Shown piece by piece: positions 1 through 7,244 of a stretch of DNA of 64,000 bases; position 1 is the stretch's first letter; each line of letters starts with the position of its first letter. The DNA lies in contig JAUIMM010000642.1 in assembly GCA_031769625.1 (NCBI GenBank), positions 744,001 to 808,000 of the forward strand, given 5' to 3'. The stretch is from Taudactylus pleione (lineage: Eukaryota > Chordata > Amphibia > Anura > Myobatrachidae). The translations under genes were made by a program, and so were the position numbers. The notes below the pieces were generated by a model, which was not told the origin of the DNA, did not search any database, and was given only the letters and a program-made list of their open reading frames with translations.

Positions 1-99
1 GACACCATAAGAAGAAAACCCAAAGCATGGGGTCCTCCTGTCACCTAGTCCAAGCATATTCTGCAGGGGATGTGTGCCTCTTCCCTAGGAAAAAAACCA

Positions 100-310
100 G
101 CCAGAGGCATCACTAGGGTCTTGGGAGCCTAGGGCAAGTTGAGAAGAACTGCGTGCCCCCCCCCTCCCTGACCCCCCCATAGACACATAGAGAAAAGTAT
201 TTATGCGCGCCTCTGGCGCGCAGCAAAAAATGGGTGTGGTCACATACCGAAGGGGCGTGGCCACTAAAAATGGGGCGTGCCAACATGACACGCCACCCAT
301 TTCTCGTCAC
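100..310. other. C-run and GGGCGTGG-box segment (reference unit 1)
   Basis: A C9 tract (156-164), TCCCTGA and a second C7 tract are followed by the GC palindrome. Then come three related boxes: GGGTGTGGTCAC (231), GGGGCGTGGCCAC (252) and GGGGCGTGCC (273). The boxes resemble SP/KLF-type GC/CACC boxes. The segment also resembles strings I associate with dispersed frog repeats, so it may be a remnant of an older dispersed element captured in the unit. I see no clear terminal repeats or target-site duplication. Most single-copy length variants of the array sit in these C-runs. Confidence 0.45.
204..222. repeat. GC-rich palindrome with 3-nt loop (reference unit 1)
   Basis: TGCGCGCC and GGCGCGCA are perfect 8-bp arms around a 3-nt loop. 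In units 1-4, 9, 12 and 13 the loop is TCT. In units 5-8, 10 and 11 it is AGA, the exact reverse complement. In units 14-18 the left arm is TGCGTGCC, so one pair is lost. The structure can form a short, very stable hairpin or cruciform. Confidence 0.9.
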
Positions 311-519
311 TCTGGGAACATTACTTTCTATTCCATATACACCTTACCGATGCGGTGGTTTCTCACAATGTGGAAACTCTGAAGAAATATATCCTCCATG
401 GGAAGACAGCGTCTGCAGTCGGCATTCATTATTCATGTAGGGCACATCGTCCAGAAGATGCCTGTTTGTGTGGGAATATTAACAAGGTCATCAACTTACA
501 ACAGCGGTTCAACCACACT
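311..519. other. No recognised element (unit offset 311-519)
   Basis: This stretch holds only short unsupported frames in both strands. A string GGTTCAACCAC near 506 resembles a tRNA B box but lacks a partner A box and any cloverleaf. A and B copies differ here at two bases (GAAACTCTG versus GAACCCCTG). I see nothing else. Confidence 0.6.
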
Positions 520-660
520 CATTCCCCCTGTGTATTTCCTGCCCCCTGCATCTCTTAGCCACAACATCTCCCCCTGCATCGTCTCTCAGCACATCATAAC
601 CTCCCCAGACAGACACACACTGACAAAAGCGTACACAGACACGCACACCTCTTTCACACA
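520..660. repeat. C5TG-rich and CA-rich low-complexity stretch (reference unit 1)
   Basis: Three CCCCCTG cores occur within about 65 bp (near 525, 542 and 570). An imperfect CA-rich run follows from about 610 to 660 (ACAGACACACACTGACA and ACACAGACACGCACACC). The CA run is strongly strand-biased. It includes the A/B difference CAGACAGACAC versus CAGAGACACAC. Confidence 0.6.
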
Positions 661-674
661 AATGCAGCCAGCCA

Positions 675-684
675 AATAAATAAA
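675..684 (+). promoter_or_regulatory. Overlapping AATAAA hexamers (reference unit 1)
   Basis: AAATAAATAAAAC holds two overlapping AATAAA hexamers (675-680 and 679-684). The downstream sequence is the stable hairpin at 694-731 and is not obviously GU-rich, so use as a poly(A) signal is doubtful. All copies keep it. Confidence 0.2.
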
Positions 685-693
685 ACGGCTTGC

Positions 694-731
694 GTATGCA
701 GGCACTTTTAGCACTACCAGTGCCTGCATAC
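694..731. repeat. Perfect 13-bp inverted repeat / hairpin (reference unit 1)
   Basis: GTATGCAGGCACT (694-706) and AGTGCCTGCATAC (719-731) are exact reverse complements around a 12-nt loop. Both arms looked unchanged in all 18 copies. The single A/B difference of this element (CTACC to CTACA) falls in the loop. The stem is shorter than a usual pre-miRNA, and outer pairing is broken after 13 bp. It could be an RNA hairpin, a cruciform, or a dyad protein site. Confidence 0.85.
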
Positions 732-778
732 CCATGGCTGAAAAAGCATGGTGAAGCTTGAAGAAATCACCCAGGACC

Positions 779-794
779 TGCTGGGACCTGTAGT
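779..794 (-). promoter_or_regulatory. ZNF143/SBS-like motif (reference unit 1)
   Basis: Read on the minus strand, the sequence is ACTACAGGTCCCAGCA. The vertebrate ZNF143/Staf (SBS) consensus is approximately ACTACAnnTCCCAGnATGC. The ACTACA and TCCCAGCA halves match at the right spacing, but the terminal ATGC part does not. I saw no change in any copy. Binding is inferred only from the string, and the motif may be a relic of a dispersed repeat. Confidence 0.35.
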
Positions 795-841
795 GCCACA
801 GAAAAAAACACATATAAACTAGATATGTGCGCCAGACCATT

Positions 842-947
842 TTTGCTAGATTTGGTTTTGGCTCTGATTCGTCGTCCGGCCTTGGATTTGGATTTGCCAA
901 AGCGCCATGACTGGTTTTGGATTCGAATTTAGATTTGGATTTTTTTA
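842..947. repeat. Degenerate TTTGGA/TTTGGT-rich tract (reference unit 1)
   Basis: Many copies of a 6-nt core (TTTGGA, TTTGGT, TTTGGC) recur at irregular spacing and end in a T-run. The minus-strand 124-codon frame passes through this tract, which explains its Lys/Ser/Pro/Asn-rich start. The tract holds the A/G variant at 848 and several A/B differences. Similar AATCCAAATCCAA-like strings occur in dispersed frog repeats as I recall. Confidence 0.5.
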
Positions 948-1193
948 CAAAAATTGACAAAGAAAGCTAAAATCACATAATTTGGGCATTTTTTTGTTCC
1001 CAGAGTATTATTAACCTCAATAACATTCATTTCCAGTCATTTACAGTCAATTTAGACCACCTCACAGCTCACAATATTATTTTCACCATGATTGGCCAAA
1101 GGCTGCAGTGAGCTGGCAGGTTACTAAGCGACAGAGTGGCGGCACAGACACCGCAGTTTAAAGCACATCTATGAAACATTGCCACTGACTACT
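948..1193. other. No recognised element (unit offset 948-1193)
   Basis: This is AT-rich, mostly unique sequence with short direct strings such as CATTTCCAGTCATTTACAGTC. A reverse CCAAT (ATTGG) lies near 1090. Only two A/B differences fall here. I see no gene or repeat boundary. Confidence 0.55.
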
Positions 1194-1362
1194 GAGTCAC
1201 AGTACTTGTGTGTTACGGACACACTGAGGGCTAAGGCCCAATGAGTCACGGTGCATGTAAACACAGTGGGCTATGGCCCAAGGAATCACAGTACTTGTAT
1301 ACACAGTGGGGTACAGCCCAAGGAGTCAAGGTGCTTGTATACACAGTGGGGTACAGCACAAA
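1194..1362. repeat. Nested ~40-bp minisatellite, four copies (reference unit 1)
   Basis: Four copies lie in tandem. The first (1194-1242) is 49 bp, and three of exactly 40 bp follow (1243-1282, 1283-1322, 1323-1362). Each starts GAGTCA or GAATCA and continues GTACTTGTATACACAGTGGG, or a variant of it, then TACAGCCCAAG. The copies are diverged from each other but nearly fixed between macro-units, so this small expansion is older than the array. Copies 1 and 2 contain TGAGTCA (1193-1199 and 1242-1248), a perfect AP-1-type heptamer. Confidence 0.88.
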
Positions 1363-1439
1363 AAAAAAGTGTTTTTTTTTACTTTTTAAACTTTTAAATC
1401 TCTTCAATTTTTTTTTTACTTTTAAACTTTGTTTTTTTT
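1360..1439. repeat. A9-GTG-T9 and duplicated T-run segment (reference unit 1)
   Basis: A9 (1360-1368), GTG and T9 (1372-1380) form an uninterrupted A/T stem with a GTG loop. TnACTTTTTAAACTTT (1372-1394) is then repeated as TnACTTTTAAACTTT (1408-1430), followed by T8. The A-run is 10 in the B copies and the first T-run is 10 in unit 7. Homopolymer lengths can be sequencing errors, but the A9/A10 split follows the A/B subtypes exactly. Confidence 0.75.
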
Positions 1440-1628
1440 GCACACACAGCCACTTGTGAGTCTGGACACAGCCCCTTTAATCAGCAGTATATAGCGCAGC
1501 ATACATCAGCGAGCAGTGTGCCCCCTTACACAGTCACTTTGCCAGCACAGCCAACTCTAAATGACCCCCAGAGTGTACGTATATTTAGCACAGTGGGCCT
1601 ATTCTGTATAGTGGCCAAGCATAACAGG

Positions 1629-2305
1629 GATATATTGCATACTGATCAAAAGTTACATTAGGCTAAATTGAATATTTATCAATCCTAAAAGTCTACTGTA
1701 TAATGGGCAAAATCGGTCCTCCACTGTATATTCATCATTGCCAATTCTATTCTATACTGGGAACAGAGACTATTGGGGAGATTCAAAAAGAAGCACGTTT
1801 CCATCAGAATATTGCACGCTGATGTAATGCTGGTCATCCTGCAGGAAAACCTCGCTCGGCTTTGCTCACACCTATAGAGGTGCAGAAATAACTAGCCTTG
1901 GCCTAGCTATTAATGTCATTTCAATTTATAAACATCCTAGCAGTATTTTCATATTAATTGTGTTTTTTATTTTCATTTAATCCCTTGCTTGTTTTCTACC
2001 CAAGTAGCAGTCTTGAAAAATAAAAATTGGACAGAAGCAGCAGGTTAATGAAATGAGAAAGAGCTGATAGGAACTGATTGATTAAATGAGTGGATGCAGT
2101 AAAAGAGAACTTTGGCGAATAAGGAGAAGGCAAAGGGACAGATGTGTAATAATAATAATAAATGGCAGGTGTATCATGGGAAGCAGAGGTGATGGAGAAT
2201 ATAAAAATATCACACATCAGTAGAGATTATTTTGTGCACTTCTCCTTTAAGGAATGTAGAACACGAGTGAGGTCATGCTGTGATGTCATAATGGTAACTC
2301 TTTGC
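1629..2305. other. Block without fixed A/B difference (reference unit 1)
   Basis: These 677 bp are the same in A and B copies apart from variants that segregate inside A (G/T at 1818) and private changes. The rest of the unit averages one fixed difference per about 75 bp. The block contains a (TAA)4 microsatellite and the acceptor side of the exon-like segment, but no convincing reading frame. Confidence 0.7.
2147..2162. repeat. (TAA)4 microsatellite (reference unit 1)
   Basis: A short TAATAATAATAATAAA run. All copies show the same length by eye, unlike the homopolymer runs. Confidence 0.85.
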
Positions 2306-2420
2306 TGTTGCTCACTCTTAACCGCCCAGGACACTGACATAGCATTATCATTGCTGGCATTAACATACTCCAAATACATCTCTTGCACCCAGCCCACTGA
2401 GGGAAAAATATCCTCTTGAG
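2252..2420 (+). other. Exon-like segment with consensus splice donor (reference unit 1)
   Basis: TTCTCCTTTAAG at 2240-2251 is an acceptor-like pyrimidine tract with terminal AG. CTTGAG followed by GTAAGTAT (donor at 2421) matches the vertebrate 5' splice consensus almost perfectly. The enclosed 169 nt would be an ordinary exon length. Every copy keeps the donor. The segment lies in an 85-codon plus-strand frame (2162-2419) that ends at the donor, but the frame shows no known family, so a noncoding exon is the more cautious reading. Splicing is inferred and needs RNA evidence. Confidence 0.3.
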
Positions 2421-2426
2421 GTAAGT

Positions 2427-2685
2427 ATCTCATCAAAGACAAGGGCGTTTCACTTGGATGTGCCTGCAGACTTGGAGCTTGACTACCCTAAAATATGACC
2501 TTGAGCTTGTTTATTTCTATAATTGGAGGTTCTAGCAGCACAGCACATCTATCGCAATGTAGTAGCCATTCAGGTAAACTCGGTGCTTCTCAAAAGGGGA
2601 TGACCATCCTCTTCAGAAAATTGCGCAGCTTTGTGAGGAATGTAAATTGGGTAATGTCAGGAGATGTGGACAGGAACTATACTAA
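2427..2685. other. No recognised element (unit offset 2427-2685)
   Basis: Unique-looking sequence with short frames only. A and B copies differ here at four or five scattered bases (AAAAT/ATAAT, CAGGTA/CGGGTA, CATCCTC/CAACCTC, ACTAAT/ATTAAT). I see no repeat or motif I can name. Confidence 0.55.
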
Positions 2686-2699
2686 TGACGTCAGCCAAT
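2686..2699 (+). promoter_or_regulatory. CRE plus CCAAT module (reference unit 1)
   Basis: TGACGTCAGCCAAT combines the full palindromic CREB/ATF site (2686-2693) with a CCAAT box (2695-2699) one base away. Adjacent CRE and CCAAT sites are a known arrangement in vertebrate promoters bound by CREB/ATF and NF-Y. An AT-rich TATTTATTAA (2701-2710) and TATTTTAAATAAG (about 2757-2769) follow downstream. The module is unchanged in all 17 copies that reach this far, for example at 6308. Promoter activity is inference. Confidence 0.45.
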
Positions 2700-2897
2700 G
2701 TTATTTATTAATGTGGTAAACTGTATACTGTATTTTAGTGTCAAATGTTCATACAGTATTTTAAATAAGTTTGGAAATATAACTCTGCATAGCCTCCTAG
2801 TGCCCAGAGGGACGGGCAATCCTTCAAGCCATGGGTCCCCAGAGGTTTCCTCCACAGGGGGTTTTTCCTCTCCTGAGTGCTGAAGGATGATTCTTTG

Positions 2898-2904
2898 TGA
2901 GTCA
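2898..2904 (+). promoter_or_regulatory. TGAGTCA (AP-1-type) heptamer (reference unit 1)
   Basis: This is a third perfect TGAGTCA in the unit, 205 bp after the CRE. Chance occurrence of one heptamer in 3.6 kb is not rare. Three per unit is mildly notable because two of them belong to the nested minisatellite. Confidence 0.2.
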
Positions 2905-2997
2905 CGAGGCTTCCACCATCTTGGTCTTCTTATAGGACAACCTTGTAAGAGCCTCCGGCTAATCTTGGGCACTAATTTATTTACAATGCAGAGTAGA

Positions 2998-3083
2998 AAT
3001 AAAGTGTTATTTTCCTTGTGCTAAAAATTCATAATAAATATATTTTCAAATTGATTTTACTTGATGTGGTCTTTCCTTTTTTT
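2998..3083 (+). terminator. Candidate poly(A)-signal cluster (reference unit 1)
   Basis: AATAAA occurs at 2998-3003 and again at 3033-3038. A GU/U-rich stretch (TTGATGTGGTCTTTCC and a T7 run) follows 20 to 45 nt after the second hexamer. That is the usual vertebrate layout for 3' end formation on the plus strand. A pyrimidine tract ending in AG at 2876 could act as acceptor for a terminal exon. All copies keep both hexamers. It is a prediction only. Confidence 0.3.
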
Positions 3084-3444
3084 CATAATGGAGTCTCTTA
3101 GAAGGTTAAGAGGCTGTGAGGTCTACTATCCTGTTAATAGAATTGAGATTTGATAATCTTCGCACTACATAATAGATTAAGGTTATGACCTAATGGCAAT
3201 GTGTAGGATATGGCGGTGGTACATGATGTCATTGGGGAAGTGGTCAAGTCTAGAAAGGACACAAAAAATAAAAGAGATCAGGTGAAACAGAAATAATCTA
3301 AAATGTTTTCTAATATACAGTATATACTCTTCTGTGCTGGACAAAATGAAGCAAACGACATATGGAAGGTTACAGTCCCTTTAAGTAGCAAATATTTAAG
3401 ATGGTTTTCAAGGCATTTCTTAAAGAGGTCGGATACCCTGTCCA
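3084..3444. other. No recognised element (unit offset 3084-3444)
   Basis: AT-rich sequence without a long frame. It contains TACAGTATATACTC and CAGTCCCTTTAAG; CCCTTTAA strings recur several times in the unit (near 1470, 2244 and 3378). The A/C variant GATAATC/GATCATC that segregates in the B block lies near 3157. Confidence 0.5.
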
Positions 3445-3464
3445 ATTGCATTATTTAATGCAAT
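3445..3464. repeat. 9-bp inverted repeat (reference unit 1)
   Basis: ATTGCATTA and TAATGCAAT flank a TT spacer as a perfect dyad. ATTGCAT/ATGCAAT halves resemble octamer or C/EBP-type half sites. It is kept in all complete copies. The function is unknown. Confidence 0.7.
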
Positions 3465-3622
3465 CATCCTGCAGACTTGGAAGCAGTGGGGTGCACTTGC
3501 AGAACAGGTAGCCATTCTGAATGGATGAAAAATGGCATCATTGGCTCACAATAACTTACGAGATGCCTAATTGTGTCTGCCAAGACCCAGGCAATTGCTC
3601 AATGTCATGATCCTGTGCTGTT

Positions 3623-6600
3623 GACACCATAAGAAGAAAACCCAAAGCATGGGGTCCTCCTGTCACCTAGTCCAAGCATATTCTGCAGGGGATGTGTGCC
3701 TCTTCCCTAGGAAAAAAACCAGCCAGAGGCATCACTAGGGTCTTGGGAGCCTAGGGCAAGTTGAGAAGAACTGCGTGCCCCCCCCCTCCCTGACCCCCCC
3801 ATAGACACATAGAGAAAAGTATTTATGCGCGCCTCTGGCGCGCAGCAAAAAATGGGTGTGGTCACATACCGAAGGGGCGTGGCCACTAAAAATGGGGCGT
3901 GCCAACATGACACGCCACCCATTTCTCGTCACTCTGGGAACATTACTTTCTATTCCATATACACCTTACCGATGCGGTGGTTTCTCACAATGTGGAAACT
4001 CTGAAGAAATATATCCTCCATGGGAAGACAGCGTCTGCAGTCGGCATTCATTATTCATGTAGGGCACATCGTCCAGAAGATGCCTGTTTGTGTGGGAATA
4101 TTAACAAGGTCATCAACTTACAACAGCGGTTCAACCACACTCATTCCCCCTGTGTATTTCCTGCCCCCTGCATCTCTTAGCCACAACATCTCCCCCTGCA
4201 TCGTCTCTCAGCACATCATAACCTCCCCAGACAGACACACACTGACAAAAGCGTACACAGACACGCACACCTCTTTCACACAAATGCAGCCAGCCAAATA
4301 AATAAAACGGCTTGCGTATGCAGGCACTTTTAGCACTACCAGTGCCTGCATACCCATGGCTGAAAAAGCATGGTGAAGCTTGAAGAAATCACCCAGGACC
4401 TGCTGGGACCTGTAGTGCCACAGAAAAAAACACATATAAACTAGATATGTGCGCCAGACCATTTTTGCTGGATTTGGTTTTGGCTCTGATTCGTCGTCCG
4501 GCCTTGGATTTGGATTTGCCAAAGCGCCATGACTGGTTTTGGATTCGAATTTAGATTTGGATTTTTTTACAAAAATTGACAAAGAAAGCTAAAATCACAT
4601 AATTTGGGCATTTTTTTGTTCCCAGAGTATTATTAACCTCAATAACATTCATTTCCAGTCATTTACAGTCAATTTAGACCACCTCACAGCTCACAATATT
4701 ATTTTCACCATGATTGGCCAAAGGCTGCAGTGAGCTGGCAGGTTACTAAGCGACAGAGTGGCGGCACAGACACCGCAGTTTAAAGCACATCTATGAAACA
4801 TTGCCACTGACTACTGAGTCACAGTACTTGTGTGTTACGGACACACTGAGGGCTAAGGCCCAATGAGTCACGGTGCATGTAAACACAGTGGGCTATGGCC
4901 CAAGGAATCACAGTACTTGTATACACAGTGGGGTACAGCCCAAGGAGTCAAGGTGCTTGTATACACAGTGGGGTACAGCACAAAAAAAAAGTGTTTTTTT
5001 TTACTTTTTAAACTTTTAAATCTCTTCAATTTTTTTTTTACTTTTAAACTTTGTTTTTTTTGCACACACAGCCACTTGTGAGGCTGGACACAGCCCCTTT
5101 AATCAGCAGTATATAGCGCAGCATACATCAGCGAGCAGTGTGCCCCCTTACACAGTCACTTTGCCAGCACAGCCAACTCTAAATGACCCCCAGAGTGTAC
5201 GTATATTTAGCACAGTGGGCCTATTCTGTATAGTGGCCAAGCATAACAGGGATATATTGCATACTGATCAAAAGTTACATTAGGCTAAATTGAATATTTA
5301 TCAATCCTAAAAGTCTACTGTATAATGGGCAAAATCGGTCCTCCACTGTATATTCATCATTGCCAATTCTATTCTATACTGGGAACAGAGACTATTGGGG
5401 AGATTCAAAAAGAAGCACGTTTCCATCAGAATATTGCACTCTGATGTAATGCTGGTCATCCTGCAGGAAAACCTCGCTCGGCTTTGCTCACACCTATAGA
5501 GGTGCAGAAATAACTAGCCTTGGCCTAGCTATTAATGTCATTTCAATTTATAAACATCCTAGCAGTATTTTCATATTAATTGTGTTTTTTATTTTCATTT
5601 AATCCCTTGCTTGTTTTCTACCCAAGTAGCAGTCTTGAAAAATAAAAATTGGACAGAAGCAGCAGGTTAATGAAATGAGAAAGAGCTGATAGGAACTGAT
5701 TGATTAAATGAGTGGATGCAGTAAAAGAGAACTTTGGCGAATAAGGAGAAGGCAAAGGGACAGATGTGTAATAATAATAATAAATGGCAGGTGTATCATG
5801 GGAAGCAGAGGTGATGGAGAATATAAAAATATCACACATCAGTAGAGATTATTTTGTGCACTTCTCCTTTAAGGAATGTAGAACACGAGTGAGGTCATGC
5901 TGTGATGTCATAATGGTAACTCTTTGCTGTTGCTCACTCTTAACCGCCCAGGACACTGACATAGCATTATCATTGCTGGCATTAACATACTCCAAATACA
6001 TCTCTTGCACCCAGCCCACTGAGGGAAAAATATCCTCTTGAGGTAAGTATCTCATCAAAGACAAGGGCGTTTCACTTGGATGTGCCTGCAGACTTGGAGC
6101 TTGACTACCCTAAAATATGACCTTGAGCTTGTTTATTTCTATAATTGGAGGTTCTAGCAGCACAGCACATCTATCGCAATGTAGTAGCCATTCAGGTAAA
6201 CTCGGTGCTTCTCAAAAGGGGATGACCATCCTCTTCAGAAAATTGCGCAGCTTTGTGAGGAATGTAAATTGGGTAATGTCAGGAGATGTGGACAGGAACT
6301 ATACTAATGACGTCAGCCAATGTTATTTATTAATGTGGTAAACTGTATACTGTATTTTAGTGTCAAATGTTCATACAGTATTTTAAATAAGTTTGGAAAT
6401 ATAACTCTGCATAGCCTCCTAGTGCCCAGAGGGACGGGCAATCCTTCAAGCCATGGGTCCCCAGAGGTTTCCTCCACAGGGGGTTTTTCCTCTCCTGAGT
6501 GCTGAAGGATGATTCTTTGTGAGTCACGAGGCTTCCACCATCTTGGTCTTCTTATAGGACAACCTTGTAAGAGCCTCCGGCTAATCTTGGGCACTAATTT

Positions 6601-7244
6601 ATTTACAATGCAGAGTAGAAATAAAGTGTTATTTTCCTTGTGCTAAAAATTCATAATAAATATATTTTCAAATTGATTTTACTTGATGTGGTCTTTCCTT
6701 TTTTTCATAATGGAGTCTCTTAGAAGGTTAAGAGGCTGTGAGGTCTACTATCCTGTTAATAGAATTGAGATTTGATAATCTTCGCACTACATAATAGATT
6801 AAGGTTATGACCTAATGGCAATGTGTAGGATATGGCGGTGGTACATGATGTCATTGGGGAAGTGGTCAAGTCTAGAAAGGACACAAAAAATAAAAGAGAT
6901 CAGGTGAAACAGAAATAATCTAAAATGTTTTCTAATATACAGTATATACTCTTCTGTGCTGGACAAAATGAAGCAAACGACATATGGAAGGTTACAGTCC
7001 CTTTAAGTAGCAAATATTTAAGATGGTTTTCAAGGCATTTCTTAAAGAGGTCGGATACCCTGTCCAATTGCATTATTTAATGCAATCATCCTGCAGACTT
7101 GGAAGCAGTGGGGTGCACTTGCAGAACAGGTAGCCATTCTGAATGGATGAAAAATGGCATCATTGGCTCACAATAACTTACGAGATGCCTAATTGTGTCT
7201 GCCAAGACCCAGGCAATTGCTCAATGTCATGATCCTGTGCTGTT
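3623..7244 (+). repeat. Unit 2, subtype A
   Basis: Complete copy, 3622 bp. Haplotype: C9, loop TCT, G at offset 848, G at 1461 (GAGGCTGG) and T at 1818 (GCACTCTG). Unit 4 shows the same combination, which no other copy has, so units 2 and 4 appear to be direct duplicates two units apart. Confidence 0.95.

Larger units (their letters stand above)
1..3622 (+). repeat. Unit 1, subtype A (reference copy)
   Basis: This complete copy of 3622 bp serves here as the coordinate reference for internal elements. Its haplotype is a C-run of 9, palindrome loop TCT, A at 848, T at 1461 and G at 1818. Strand is arbitrary, since no gene fixes a direction. Units 5, 7, 11 and 12 share the linked A848/G1818 pair. 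Confidence 0.95.

Noticed and set aside
204..222. CTCF site at the GC palindrome
   Set aside because: CGCC-TCT-GGCG and the flipped form lack the spacing of the CTCF core in both orientations. A matrix scan would be decisive.
100..310. Intact mobile element (SINE or MITE)
   Set aside because: The segment resembles dispersed frog repeats from memory, but I find no terminal inverted repeats, target-site duplication, poly(A) tail or Pol III boxes that would set its limits.
500..516. tRNA-like B box (GGTTCAACCAC)
   Set aside because: It departs from GGTTCGANTCC at key bases, there is no A box at the right distance, and no cloverleaf can be drawn.
586..960. 124-codon minus-strand ORF present in nearly every unit
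   Set aside because: No recognisable family. Its start is the translated TTTGGA-rich tract. Between A and B I count about six amino-acid changes against one silent change, and unit 16 breaks it by a one-base frameshift (55254-55261). That is the behaviour of noncoding sequence.
2413..2428. Minus-strand ATACTTACCT, identical to the 5' end of U1 snRNA
   Set aside because: It is simply the complement of the splice-donor string at 2421. The following bases do not match U1, and there is no Sm site or 3' box.
2227..2442. 71-codon minus-strand ORF that reads like an ordinary protein
   Set aside because: Short, no recognised family, overlapped by a frame on the other strand, and interrupted by a stop in unit 10 (34907). 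It stays open in the other copies only because they are almost identical.
2691..2972. 93-codon minus-strand ORF rich in Arg, Pro and Trp
   Set aside because: No known domain, no coding signature. It is lengthened to 108 codons in unit 11 by one base change that makes a new ATG. Long-term maintenance cannot be judged from near-identical copies.
1..3622. rDNA, 5S, snRNA or histone gene repeat
   Set aside because: The unit size would fit a multicopy gene repeat, but none of the strongly conserved strings of these genes is present on either strand, and no histone-sized conserved ORF exists.
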